A model generated the notes under the pieces. It was given only the letters and a program-made list of their open reading frames with translations. It was not told where the DNA came from and searched no databases. The position numbers and the translations under genes are program-made. DNA of 64,000 nucleotides from the NCBI RefSeq assembly GCF_003989795.1, contig NZ_RZHG01000003.1, forward strand, positions 1-64,000. The letters are read 5' to 3'. Origin of the DNA: Vreelandella andesensis (GTDB lineage: Bacteria > Pseudomonadota > Gammaproteobacteria > Pseudomonadales > Halomonadaceae). Shown here in pieces: positions 45,107 through 55,100 of the stretch. Position 1 is the stretch's first letter. Every line of letters begins with the position of its first letter.

Positions 45107-45838
45107 TTAAATTAATAGCCCCAACGCTGCCAGCATACATAGCCCAAGCGTAACGCCTTGCAGCAAGCGCCTATCCAACCGATGCGCAACCGCATGTGCC
45201 AGCATATTACCAATCAGCACCGCCGGCAGAAACGTCAACGCCAATTTAAAATGCCAAGCCGACACTTGGCCTGCAAGCGCTAGCGTGGTGAGCGTTAAAA
45301 GCGACGTCAAAATGAAGAAAGCGGCTAAATTGCCGCGCAGTTGGCCTAGCGGAAAGCCATGCATTAGCAAGGCGATGGGTGGGCCACCCATGGCTGCCAC
45401 CGTGCCGAAGATGCCTGAAAGCACGCCTGCAATGAACAGGGTCAGACGGTTCACTGGCGGGTGAAAACGAAACAGCGTTACTACCACGGCAAAAAGCACA
45501 ATCGCGGCAATCAGTTTTTCAAGCACTACGATCGGGGCCGCCAGTAATAACCAAACACCCAGCGCATTCCCCGGCAAGCAGCCAATCAATGCAACGCCAA
45601 TTGCACCCAGGCGAATTTCTTGCCAGTAATGGCGCACCATCAGCAATGAAACAGTGAATACAAACAGCACCAGAACAACCGGCACCAAACGCGGCTCTAA
45701 CATCAATAATAGCGGTGCCGCAATAATCGCCAAGCCAAAACCGGTTGCACGCTGTACAAATGCACCCAGCATTAATGCGGCCGAACAGGCCAACCACACA
45801 TTAAGCGGCATGTTAATCCACGCCTGTAAACTATGCAT
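45107..45838 (-). CDS. TSUP (TauE/SafE) family membrane transporter, 243 aa
   Basis: A sulfite exporter TauE/SafE family protein with seven or eight membrane segments; the duplicated family motif is seen as GATGFGLAI-like text (QRATGFGLAIIAAP) and GTVAAMGGPPIALLMH. Substrates of such proteins include sulfite, sulfoacetate and taurine breakdown products. No operon partner is evident. Assignment is to family only. Confidence 0.87.
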   Translation of the reverse strand: MHSLQAWINMPLNVWLACSAALMLGAFVQRATGFGLAIIAAPLLLMLEPRLVPVVLVLFVFTVSLLMVRHYWQEIRLGAIGVALIGCLPGNALGVWLLLAAPIVVLEKLIAAIVLFAVVVTLFRFHPPVNRLTLFIAGVLSGIFGTVAAMGGPPIALLMHGFPLGQLRGNLAAFFILTSLLTLTTLALAGQVSAWHFKLALTFLPAVLIGNMLAHAVAHRLDRRLLQGVTLGLCMLAALGLLI

Positions 45839-45890
45839 TTGAATCGATCATTTTGGCCTTTCGAGTGAGCAAATCTATCAGAACGAGCCA

Positions 45891-47084
45891 TCAGTACGAA
45901 TCATCGTAGACGGGTTTTCTTGTCAGTTTTCGGACGCCGATATTACCCAGCAGAGCGGCGCCTAACATGGTAAGCACCATTGGCCAAAGGTGTTCTACTT
46001 GAAACAAGCCCACCATTACGCCTGCAATTGCCCCGCAGCTAAACTGGATACCACCTAGCAAGGCAGTCGCTGTGGCACTGATATGCCCGAAATAATCCAA
46101 CAACGCAGAAATGGCATTAGGCGTGATCAAGCCAATCATGCCGGTAAACAGCATAATGAGAGGAACCACAACATATAGCGACGCCAAATTAAGTGCCGTT
46201 GCAATAACTAGCCCCACCGCTGCAATTAATTGAATCGTTAACCCCAATCGTAAATTCTGTTGTGGCGAGCGCTTGCGCAGCAGATGAATATTGACGCGAT
46301 TGGATAGCGCAATCACAAGGACATTAAGGCCAAACACCATTGGGTAAACGCTAGGCGATAGTGAAAAGTAGTCTAGGTATAAAAATGGCGAAGCGGTTAC
46401 AAAAGCAAACAGCCCAGCGAATGAAGCGGCAACGGCGCAAATGTAGCCCATCCCCTCTTTATGACGCAGTACGCTGGCATAGTTACGGATAACTTGCCGT
46501 GGCGAAGCAGCGGGCAAGTTAATATCTCGCGTTTCGGGTAAGCGCGTACCTAACAGCCAAAGCAAAAAACCTGCATAGGCAGCCAAAAATACAAATATCA
46601 GCCACCACCCCGCAATGTGTAGCAAAATACTGCCCACAGCAGGTGCCACCAACGGCGCAAGCATCATGATCATGGCCATCGTCGACATCACTTTAGCCGC
46701 TTCGCGTCCGCTGAAGCAGTCACGCACTATCGCTGCAGAGTTCACCACACAAGCACCGCCACCAAGTGCTTGAATAAATCGCCATACCAGCAAAGAGGAC
46801 AAACTATCAACGGTCGTAATCATTAAGCTCGCGAGCATAAACACCACCAAGCCGCTGAGCAAAACGGGCTTACGACCTACCCTGTCCGATAACGGCCCGA
46901 AGCACAGCTGACCTATGGCGAAGCCAAATAAAAACATACTGATAGAGAGCTCAGTATGATGAATACTCGCGTTGATATTTTCTGCCAGTATCCCCATGGC
47001 TGGTAAATACGCATCAATCGCAAACGGCGCAAGCGCTGTATTGGCCGCCACCAACAGCGCCACCCGACGAGGATTAAGTTCCAT
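45891..47084 (-). CDS. Bcr/CflA-family MFS drug efflux transporter
   Basis: A twelve-helix multidrug transporter of the Bcr/CflA group: the motif GQLCFGPLSDRVGRKPVLL between helices 2 and 3 and GGACVVNSAAIVRDCF in helix 5 are typical. ATG 47105 is possible, but 47084 follows AAGGGTG and yields MELNPRRVALLVAANTALAP, the normal family start. It is divergent from the transaldolase gene. Confidence 0.88.
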   Translation of the reverse strand: MELNPRRVALLVAANTALAPFAIDAYLPAMGILAENINASIHHTELSISMFLFGFAIGQLCFGPLSDRVGRKPVLLSGLVVFMLASLMITTVDSLSSLLVWRFIQALGGGACVVNSAAIVRDCFSGREAAKVMSTMAMIMMLAPLVAPAVGSILLHIAGWWLIFVFLAAYAGFLLWLLGTRLPETRDINLPAASPRQVIRNYASVLRHKEGMGYICAVAASFAGLFAFVTASPFLYLDYFSLSPSVYPMVFGLNVLVIALSNRVNIHLLRKRSPQQNLRLGLTIQLIAAVGLVIATALNLASLYVVVPLIMLFTGMIGLITPNAISALLDYFGHISATATALLGGIQFSCGAIAGVMVGLFQVEHLWPMVLTMLGAALLGNIGVRKLTRKPVYDDSY

Positions 47085-47211
47085 AAACACCCTTGAAGTA
47101 GGCATTAAACAGCGGAGAATGCCGCTGAATAGATAGGCCGCTAATCATAATCGATTTCAATTCATTTGTCGGTCTCTGTTCGTCGTGCAATGCCCTTGCT
47201 AAAGTACCCTA

Positions 47212-47250
47212 ACGACAGCTATCTCAACGACAACTATCTAAAGACAACTA
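47212..47250 (+). repeat. 15-base direct repeat in the tal leader
   Basis: ACGACAGCTATCTCA and ACGACAACTATCTAA are adjacent, followed by the partial copy AGACAACTA, ending just before AAGGAG of the transaldolase gene. Confidence 0.75.
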
Positions 47251-47261
47251 AGGAGCAATGC

Positions 47262-48200
47262 ATGGCCGCTAGCCTATTAACCCAATTAAAAGAGATGACC
47301 ACGGTTGTCGCTGACACCGGTGACCTTGAGGCTATCCGCCGCTTTCAGCCGCAAGATGCCACCACCAACCCCTCGCTCATCTTGCAAGCTGCCCAGCAAG
47401 AAGAGCGTCGTGCGCGTCTTGCCAGCATTGCTAAAGAAAGCACCGACTTAGAAGATGCTGTCGATCGCGTCGCGGTCGATATCGGCAGCGAAATCAGTGA
47501 GCTGGTGCCTGGCTACGTTTCAACTGAAGTCAGTGCCCGACTATCATTCGATCGTGATGCCACCATCGCCAAGGCGCACTCGCTGATTGAGCGGTACGCC
47601 CAGCATGGCGTAGGCCCGGAGCGCATCTTGATCAAAATGGCATCGACCTGGGAAGGTATTCAAGCCGCTCGCCAGCTTGAACGCGACGGCATTCGCACTA
47701 ATTTAACCTTGTTATTTGGCTTTGCCCAGGCACAGGCCTGTGCAGATGCTGGCGCAACGCTGATTTCACCGTTCGTAGGCCGTATTCTCGACTGGCATAA
47801 AGCCAAAAACCCTGATGAGGACTTCAGCGGTGCCAATGATCCAGGCGTGCAATCTGTTAAGCGCATTTACGACTACTACAAGGGCCACGGCTACCCCACC
47901 ATCGTGATGGGCGCAAGCTTTAGAAACGTGGGTGAGATTCAGGCACTAGCCGGCTGTGATCGTTTGACGATTTCCCCTGCCCTGCTCAACGAGTTAGACG
48001 AGTTGCAGGGTGAGTTACCGCAACAGCTCATTCCCAAAGCGGCTAGCAGCGCACCAAGTGAAGCATTATCGCAGGCAGATTTCCGTTGGGCGATGAACGA
48101 AGACGAGATGGCCACAGACAAGCTGGCGGAAGGTATCCGCAAGTTTATGGCTGACCAACGAAAACTCGAAGAACTGCTGAGCAAGCTTCGCAGTAGCTAA
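47262..48200 (+). CDS. tal: Transaldolase (312 aa)
   Basis: Transfers a dihydroxyacetone unit between sedoheptulose-7-phosphate and glyceraldehyde-3-phosphate in the pentose phosphate route. The Schiff-base lysine is in [12 protein letters not shown], with [10 protein letters not shown] near the start and [18 protein letters not shown] (two halves [18 protein letters not shown]) further on. The open frame extends upstream to 47166, but AAGGAG ahead of ATG 47262 and the family N-terminus settle the start. A terminator follows. Confidence 0.95.
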   Translation: MAASLLTQLKEMTTVVADTGDLEAIRRFQPQDATTNPSLILQAAQQEERRARLASIAKESTDLEDAVDRVAVDIGSEISELVPGYVSTEVSARLSFDRDATIAKAHSLIERYAQHGVGPERILIKMASTWEGIQAARQLERDGIRTNLTLLFGFAQAQACADAGATLISPFVGRILDWHKAKNPDEDFSGANDPGVQSVKRIYDYYKGHGYPTIVMGASFRNVGEIQALAGCDRLTISPALLNELDELQGELPQQLIPKAASSAPSEALSQADFRWAMNEDEMATDKLAEGIRKFMADQRKLEELLSKLRSS

Positions 48201-48273
48201 TTCGATTTCGCAGCAACTCATTGGATTACTTTCGCCTCAGCCGGGCTGATCCAGATTTATACGGCAAGAAAGC

Positions 48274-48310
48274 AAAAAGGCCCTCTAAGATCTTTTCTTA
48301 GGGGCCTTTT
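48274..48310 (+). terminator. Intrinsic terminator after tal
   Basis: AAAAAGGCCCTCTAAGA pairs with TCTTAGGGGCCTTTT (one bulged position), ending in T4; it works for either strand and separates tal from the convergent STAS gene. Confidence 0.85.
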
Positions 48311-48375
48311 CTAGCTCTAGTAGACGCATAGTTCTTGAAACATAGCCCTTGAAACATACGGTTCACTGAAGCGCC

Positions 48376-48891
48376 TTAATGAACCCTTGAGTTTTGCGCT
48401 TCGAGCATTTCGACCAGCGGTTGAAACTGTTCGCGGTTATGATCGTTCATGTGCATCAAAATTCGATGGGCTTCTAGAATACGGTCACGCAGGCCTTCTT
48501 CATCCGCGGGCTCAGCGGGCAAGTCTTCTAGTGCCGACGTTAGTCTCGACGCTTGCTGCAAAGGCGCTTCCATTAGCGTGAAAAAGCGCGCGAACCCCAT
48601 CACATCGAGCATTTGCCGTACATCTGGATTATCAGCAATGATAGTGGGGGGATGCGCTAAGCGCCCTTTTACCGCCATCGCTACTTTGGCGAGAAAGCCC
48701 AGCGCAGTTGAATCAACATTCGTTGCTTCGCGCAGGTCAATCATCACCGCCGTTAACCCAGGCGTTTCTGCCAAGCGCTGAGCTTGGCTATCAAGCGTGG
48801 CGCACAGCGTTAAACGCACGTCACCACATAATTTTAAAACAAAAACACCGGAATCGAACGCCGCCTTGATGCGGCCCTCTTCAATCAGCAT
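48376..48891 (-). CDS. STAS-domain protein, 171 aa
   Basis: An anti-sigma-factor-antagonist type (SpoIIAA-like) STAS domain, residues 1-105, with the phosphoserine-bearing segment TNVDSTALGFLAKVA; a helical tail follows. The 5' end overlaps the 3' end of the upstream phosphatase gene by 11 bases, so the phosphatase probably acts on this protein in a partner-switching system, dephosphorylating its serine. ATG 48891 is chosen; a TTG two codons upstream is weaker. No matching anti-sigma kinase is seen in the window. Confidence 0.87.
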   Translation of the reverse strand: MLIEEGRIKAAFDSGVFVLKLCGDVRLTLCATLDSQAQRLAETPGLTAVMIDLREATNVDSTALGFLAKVAMAVKGRLAHPPTIIADNPDVRQMLDVMGFARFFTLMEAPLQQASRLTSALEDLPAEPADEEGLRDRILEAHRILMHMNDHNREQFQPLVEMLEAQNSRVH

Positions 48892-50074
48892 GACCAAATC
48901 CGCTCACCATCATGATTGTCAGGTCATCGGGTAAAGCACTGCGGTCTTGGTTAGCCTCTTCATCCGCGTCGTCTTCAATAAGAAGGGAGTTAGTGTTGGC
49001 TAGCCGGTCGCGCAACTGCTCAAGCGTGACACTTTCGCTTACTAATTGCTCAAGTTCCTTGAGCCGCGTGTCGAGTGTCTTACCCGGCAAGCATTCCAAT
49101 ACACCATCTGAACACAGCCATAAATGAAAATCGGCCGGTAAAGCACAGCTGAGTGAAGGATACTCTACATCTGGAAAAAGACCTACTGGCATTCCCTCAC
49201 CTACCAGACGCACTAGCTTACCACCTGACACAAGCAATGGCATTGGAAGTTGCGCGCCGAGGGAATAGTGAAGTGTTCGCGCCTCATGGTCAATGACACC
49301 AACAAACAGCGTTGCGTGTTTGCCAATATCGGTATCCTGCAATTCTCGATTTAATGCCGCCAACCAGTTTGGAGCCAGCCGTTCTGGCGATTGACCATCC
49401 CATTCATTAAGCCACCGGTTACAGAGATATTTGAGCAACACAGTAACAAACGCAGAGGATGCTCCATGGCCCGACACGTCCGCAAAATAGAAGGCGCTAT
49501 AGCGATCGTTATAGCGCTGATAGTCAAGAAAGTCTCCCGACAAATACAGCGATGGGGCAAACCAATAGTCGTAGTAAACACCGTTGATTATTTTGGGATG
49601 AACAGGCAGTAAACGGCGCTGAATATGGCCACCGCTCTGTTGATCCATCCGCAGCAATGCTAGGTGCGTTTCCAGGCTTTCATTTAATTCTGCCAGCCGC
49701 TCTCTATCTCGGTCTCGTTCCTGAGCCAATGTATGAAGCTCAATGGCTTTGCGAATCATGCGGCGCAACAATTCCGCGTGGCGCAGCGGGTGAACAATGT
49801 AGTCAACCAAGCCAACATCAACGGCCTTGATTAAGTCCGCATCCTGACGAGAATCACTAACGACTAAGGTAGGCAGGCGATGCGTTAATTGCGACCACTG
49901 CTGACGCGGCACCGACCTTGCATGAGCTACAATAAGTGCGGTGTCAGCAGGCAAATTATCAATATTTTCCGCTGCAAATACCCATAAGCCATCACACGTA
50001 ATCGCTTCTGCTAGCGCGTCACGCTCTTTTCCCGGCTCATCGATCACCGCGATCAACTGCTTGGAATGATCCAT
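48881..50074 (-). CDS. Response regulator with PP2C-type (SpoIIE) phosphatase domain
   Basis: N-terminal receiver-like domain (residues 7-115: start LIAVIDEPGKERDALAEAI; the usual phosphorylation Asp is not at its expected place in LIVAHARSVP, so it may be degenerate), a coiled coil near 115-150, and a PP2C/SpoIIE phosphatase domain from about 165 (FYFADVSGHGASSAFVTVLL with metal-binding Asp; LWLCSDGVLE; DDLTIMMVS). The target is likely the adjacent STAS protein. ATG 50074 is used. The pair is typical of gammaproteobacteria as a biofilm or general stress switch (HsbR/HsbA-like). Confidence 0.88.
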   Translation of the reverse strand: MDHSKQLIAVIDEPGKERDALAEAITCDGLWVFAAENIDNLPADTALIVAHARSVPRQQWSQLTHRLPTLVVSDSRQDADLIKAVDVGLVDYIVHPLRHAELLRRMIRKAIELHTLAQERDRDRERLAELNESLETHLALLRMDQQSGGHIQRRLLPVHPKIINGVYYDYWFAPSLYLSGDFLDYQRYNDRYSAFYFADVSGHGASSAFVTVLLKYLCNRWLNEWDGQSPERLAPNWLAALNRELQDTDIGKHATLFVGVIDHEARTLHYSLGAQLPMPLLVSGGKLVRLVGEGMPVGLFPDVEYPSLSCALPADFHLWLCSDGVLECLPGKTLDTRLKELEQLVSESVTLEQLRDRLANTNSLLIEDDADEEANQDRSALPDDLTIMMVSGFGHAD

Positions 50075-50082
50075 ATTAAGCC

Positions 50083-50883
50083 TCAATCGGCGAAATCGTC
50101 GTCACCAAAGTCGGTACCGTCAAATTCAAAATCGTCCATGGCAAATGGGTCATCCCCAAGCTCACCATCCTTGATTTCAAACTGGCGGCGTTGTAAGAAG
50201 GCATCACGGACAAATCGGTAGCGGTCGCCACTAATTAACGCTTCTTGATCAAGTAGCCTTGCGCGAATGTGGATAATATCCAGTGCCGTCAAGCCAGCTC
50301 TAAGTGTGTGGTCATCCATATAAGTAATCGGATGAGCTGCAATATCAAAGGGTAGCCCCGTGGTATCTCTTAATGTCCCAGGGCCGAGCAGCGGTAACAC
50401 TAAATAGCGAGAGTCATTCCACCCCCACACCGCCAACGTTTGACCGAAATCTTCCTTATCAGCATTAATTTCCATCAAGGTGGCGTAATCCAGCAACCCA
50501 CCAATACCCACGGTTGAGTTGATTAAAAAGCGCGAGGTGGCAAGCCCTGCATTAGCCGGTTTGCCCTGAAGCAGGCTATTTAATGCGGTACGCACTTCAC
50601 CAAGGTTGGAGAAGAAATTACTCACTCCGGTTTCCACGGGATCGGGTGTTACTATCTGATAACCTTTCGCCAATGGCTTTAGTGTGTAGCGGTCTAATAC
50701 GTCATTGAACGTAAACACGCGACGATTAAACCCTTCCCAGGGGTCTTCAAGATTGGCTTGTTCGCCAACATTAGCCCCGGAACTAGCACAGCCACTCATG
50801 CTTAATACGGCTAGCAGCAAGACAGGCAGTCCCTTGTGGCGCCAGCTTAACGCGCCTTTATGCTTTGCTAATAACCCAAGCAT
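50083..50883 (-). CDS. mlaA: MlaA (VacJ) outer membrane lipoprotein, 266 aa
   Basis: A lipoprotein that removes misplaced phospholipid from the outer leaflet of the outer membrane. Lipobox is LSMSGC, lipidated Cys about residue 32. The family core DPWEGFNRRVFTFND, NSTVGIGGLLDYAT, FGQTLAVWGWNDSRYLVLPLLGPGTLRD (in pieces GWNDSRYLVLP and LLGPGTLRD) is complete. The tail is rich in Asp/Glu, as befits a halophile. ATG 50883 chosen. It is immediately before the phosphatase gene. Confidence 0.94.
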   Translation of the reverse strand: MLGLLAKHKGALSWRHKGLPVLLLAVLSMSGCASSGANVGEQANLEDPWEGFNRRVFTFNDVLDRYTLKPLAKGYQIVTPDPVETGVSNFFSNLGEVRTALNSLLQGKPANAGLATSRFLINSTVGIGGLLDYATLMEINADKEDFGQTLAVWGWNDSRYLVLPLLGPGTLRDTTGLPFDIAAHPITYMDDHTLRAGLTALDIIHIRARLLDQEALISGDRYRFVRDAFLQRRQFEIKDGELGDDPFAMDDFEFDGTDFGDDDFAD

Positions 50884-50958
50884 GATAATTCCTCTTTCAA
50901 CATGTGTGGCGTGCAACTCGTCGCGTCTCACGCCTTAAAACAATAAACAAAAGCACTG

Positions 50959-52080
50959 TTATTTCCGGCGTACAACAATGCTACCTGCGCTGTAACCTGC
51001 GCCAAACGAACAAATCACACCAATATCGCCACTTTCCAACTGCTCACGATGCAGGTGAAAGGCAATAATCGAACCCGCTGAGCTAGTATTAGCATAGCGA
51101 TCAAGAATAATAGGCGCTTGGGATTTGCTAGGCTCAGTACCCAGCACCTTACGTGCGATCAGATCATTCATATGCTGGTTAGCTTGGTGCAACCACATAC
51201 GCTTCAAGTCGCTTCCAGAAAGTTCTAAAGAAGCCAAATGATTCGAAATCAGTTGAGCCACCATAGGGCACACTTCCCGGAAAACCCGTCGCCCCTCTTG
51301 TACAAATAACTTGTCTAACGCTAGTGGGTCACTGTCAGTGACGCGATTCAAAAAGCCAGCGTTGTTACGAATCGCATTCGAGAACTTGGTAACCAAGCGC
51401 GTACCTAATAGTTCGTACTGCTCATCAGCCACGGCGCAATCACTGCTTTCCAGCACCATTGCGGTACACGCATCGCCAAAAATAAAGTGGCTATCGCGAT
51501 CTGTAAAGTTAAGGTGTGCCGAACAGATCTCGGGATTTACGATAAGCGCCCGCTTTACACTACCAGACTTAATCGCATTGGCCGCTGTTTCAAGCGCAAA
51601 CGTGGCAGAGCTGCAGGCCACGTTCATATCGAAACCGTAACCGCTAGTCCCTAACACTTGCTGAACTTCGACGGCAACGGCTGGATAGGCACGCTCTAGG
51701 TTTGAACACGCCACGATGACAAGCTCGATATCAGTGGCATCGACGTTCGCCGCCGATAACGCTTGTTGTGCCGCTTGAGTAGCCATATCACATTGGATAG
51801 ACGTTTCGTCATTGCTGCGTGCTGGAAGTTTAGGCCGCATACGCATCGGGTCAAGAATTCCCGAAGCATTCAACACATAACGACTTTTAATACCCGATGC
51901 CTTTTCAATAAACTCACTACTGGAGTGTGACAACGGCTCTCGTTCACCACGGGCGATGGCATCAGCATACTGAGCATTTTGGCTGTCTACCCACATGTTA
52001 AATGCTGTTACCAGCGACGCGTTATCAATGGCGTGTTCCGGCGTATAGAGTCCTGTACCGGTAATCACCACATGTGTCAT
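50959..52080 (-). CDS. Beta-ketoacyl-ACP synthase III-like protein (373 aa)
   Basis: A FabH-type condensing enzyme: catalytic Cys156 in NVACSSATFAL, His298 in WLHQANQHMN and Asn331 in RYANTSSAGS. It is longer than E. coli FabH (317), with inserts in the first 100 residues, as in the second FabH lineage of pseudomonads and halomonads that takes medium-chain acyl-CoA. TAAGGAGATAGG precedes ATG 52080; the longer frame to 52137 is not supported. Likely role: feeding beta-oxidation intermediates into fatty-acid synthesis. Confidence 0.88.
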   Translation of the reverse strand: MTHVVITGTGLYTPEHAIDNASLVTAFNMWVDSQNAQYADAIARGEREPLSHSSSEFIEKASGIKSRYVLNASGILDPMRMRPKLPARSNDETSIQCDMATQAAQQALSAANVDATDIELVIVACSNLERAYPAVAVEVQQVLGTSGYGFDMNVACSSATFALETAANAIKSGSVKRALIVNPEICSAHLNFTDRDSHFIFGDACTAMVLESSDCAVADEQYELLGTRLVTKFSNAIRNNAGFLNRVTDSDPLALDKLFVQEGRRVFREVCPMVAQLISNHLASLELSGSDLKRMWLHQANQHMNDLIARKVLGTEPSKSQAPIILDRYANTSSAGSIIAFHLHREQLESGDIGVICSFGAGYSAGSIVVRRK

Positions 52081-52187
52081 GCCTATCTCCTTATAGCGGC
52101 TTGCTGAGAGTCGCTGACTGTCAATCGATATTGTCATTTTGGTGCATTTGCTTAAAGCGTGAGCCTATTATCGTATTACAGCATGCG

Positions 52188-55100
52188 TTAAACGCTAATA
52201 ATCTCTTCCCAACGCTTTTCAAGGCGCTTCACAGAGACGGGCATTTTAGTACCCAATTGCTGGGCAAACAGCGATACTCTGAGCTCCTGAATCCACCACC
52301 CAAATGCCACTAACTCTGGGTCTTCCGCGTCGCCTCTACGTTCGCTTTTACGGCGCGCGTCGAACCGGGTTTCTAACGCTTGGACATCGTTCATCAGCAT
52401 TTGGTCGCGACTTCGCTCGCGCGCTGCTTTTTCAAGTCGAATCAACGCAGCTTCTGTATAGCGAGGATACTCCGTTAACCACTCGCCTGCATCGCGAATG
52501 AAACCAGGGTAAACCAAGCGCTGCATCTGCGCGCTGACATCGCTGTACACAAGTGCCAACGCAAAGTTGAGTTTCCCTTTTAAAATCTTAGTCACTGCCA
52601 AATGCCCTTTCAGCGCGGCCTCGACATCGGTCAACAGCGTTTGCGCATGTGCCAGCAAGTTTGCTTCAGAGGTTTTCAACCGCTCTTGAAGGGCGTTCTC
52701 TGAACGCGGCAGAGGATGCTGAGCCACTACTTGAGTAAACACCGCCAGTAGAAGATCATCAACCAACGCATCTTTGCTACCTACCTTCGCAAACAACAGC
52801 GCGCATTTCTCCACGCCAGGCAACCGCTTAATAGCTTTCACCTGTTCCGGCAGTTGAGAAATCGCCAAACGAGCTACGCCCATTTGATGAGCCGCTGCCG
52901 CTTTTGCGGGATGGTCGAAAAGCGCCACTTTAAAGCGCTCGTCTTCTGCAACCAAGGCTGGATAAGCCTCAACACGGATACCCGCCTGGGTCGTCACCCG
53001 AGATTCAGGAAGCGGCTCGCTCGGCAGACCTTCAAGCGCCGGGGCCTGACTAGCCTGCTCTGATAACGCTTGGGCACCCATACTGGCAGCTTCTTCAAAG
53101 CGTCTTTCCAAGGCACGCACGTCGCGCCCTTGGCCCAGCGTTTTGCCTACGTGATCAACAACGCGTAGGTTCATGATCAAATGAGGTGCTATCAGGTCTA
53201 GCCGCCAGTCGTCAGGGTGCACTCGCGTGCCCGTCCGCTGCCGAATAAACTCACCAAGCGCCTCAGTTAGAGGGCGCTTATCAGGCACTAGCATTTCCAG
53301 CGCCGCATCAACCCAGTCGGGAATAGGAACCACTTGGCGACGAATGCTTTTCGGCAGTGATTTAAGCAGCGCAATACACTTTTCACGCAGTAAGCCCGGC
53401 ACTAACCACTCAAGGGCATGCACAGGCAACTGAGGCAACATAGCAGCGGGCACCGTCAGCGTAACGCCATCGTCTTCTGCATCAGGGTCAAAGTGATAGC
53501 TAACCGGGTAGGCAACGCCTGCCAACACAAGGTGGTCAGGATACTGCGCCTGCGTAACGTCGTCGGTATCCCGCGCTTTCAGCGCATTAATATCGAATTT
53601 TAATAAATCAGGAGACTCGCGCTCCGCTTGTTTACGCCAGTGCTCAAACCCTTTGCCATTAACAATATCGTGAGGGAGTCGTTCATCGTAAAAAGCAAAT
53701 AACGAGTCCTCGTCGACCAGGATATCACGCCGCCGCGCACGGTCTTCCAGCGCTTCGACCTCTTCGATCAGCGCTCGGTTGTGGGCAAAAAACGCCCCTT
53801 TGGTCTGAAACTCGCCTTCTACTAACGCGCGGCGAATAAACAGCTCACGGGACTCTTGAGGGGCAATGGGGCCGTAATGCACTCGGCGGCGGGCAACAAT
53901 GGGCAGACCAAACAGCGTTACTTGCTCAAACGCGACCACCTGGGCACGCTTCATTTCCCAGTGAGGCTCGCAGTAGCTGCTTTTCACTAAGTGCTGCGCT
54001 TGAGGCTCAATCCATTGGGGGTCGATTTTCGCCACCGTACGGGCGAACAGTTTAGTGGTTTCAATTAACTCAAACGCCATTAGCCATTTCGGCGTTTTCT
54101 TTGCCAGCCCTGAACCAGGGTGAATCATAAACTTGCGATTGCGCGCGCCTAGATATTCACGATTTTCCAGCAGTGTCCCCAGATTAGAAAGCAACCCAGA
54201 TAATAATGCTTGATGCAGTTTACCGGACGTTTTGCGGCGCACTTGCTTGGCCTGCTCTTCGCTTTCGTCTTCATTTTTGGGCGGTGGCGCAGGGACGTTG
54301 ATGTCCATATCGCGCAGCAGCTGACGCAACTGGCGAAACGTGTCGTGCCATTCACGCATACGGAGATAGTTAATATAGTGCTCGCGGCACCAGCGACGCA
54401 GCTGGTTGCCAGAGAGTGCTTCACGGGCATTTTCGATGCCGTGCCAAAGGTTGAGGAGCGCGACAAAATCGGAATCAGGGTCATGCCAGCGCTGATGCGC
54501 CTGATCTGACGCTTGGCGTTTATCGGCAGGCCGATCGCGTGGGTCTTGTATTGCTAGTGCCGATACGACAATCAACACATCGCGTAGGCTGCCTCGTTCA
54601 GCACCTGCTAGCACCATGCGCGCTAAGCGTGGGTCGATAGGTAGCTTGGCCAGCTTGCGCCCCAGCGGGCTAAGGCGATGCTGATCGTCTACTGCACCCA
54701 GTTCAAACAGCAAGCGAAAGCCATCTTTTACAAACCGACTGTCAGGCGGGTCAACGAAGGGAAATTCTTCAATACTGCCAAGCTTCAGCGCCAGCATGGA
54801 AAGAATAACCGACGCCAAATTGGTGCGCTGGATTTCTGGATCGGTAAACGCCGGCCGCGATAGGAAGTCTTCTTCATCATAAAGACGAATGCACACCCCT
54901 TCCGCGACACGCCCACAGCGACCTTTACGCTGGTTAGCGCTGGCCTGGCTAATGGGTTCAATCGGTAACCGCTGTATTTTTGCACGGTAACTGTAGCGGC
55001 TGATGCGTACCAAGCCCGGGTCAATCACGTAGCGAATCCCCGGCACCGTGAGCGACGTTTCAGCCACGTTAGTTGCTAACACAATTCGCCGCCCTCGGTG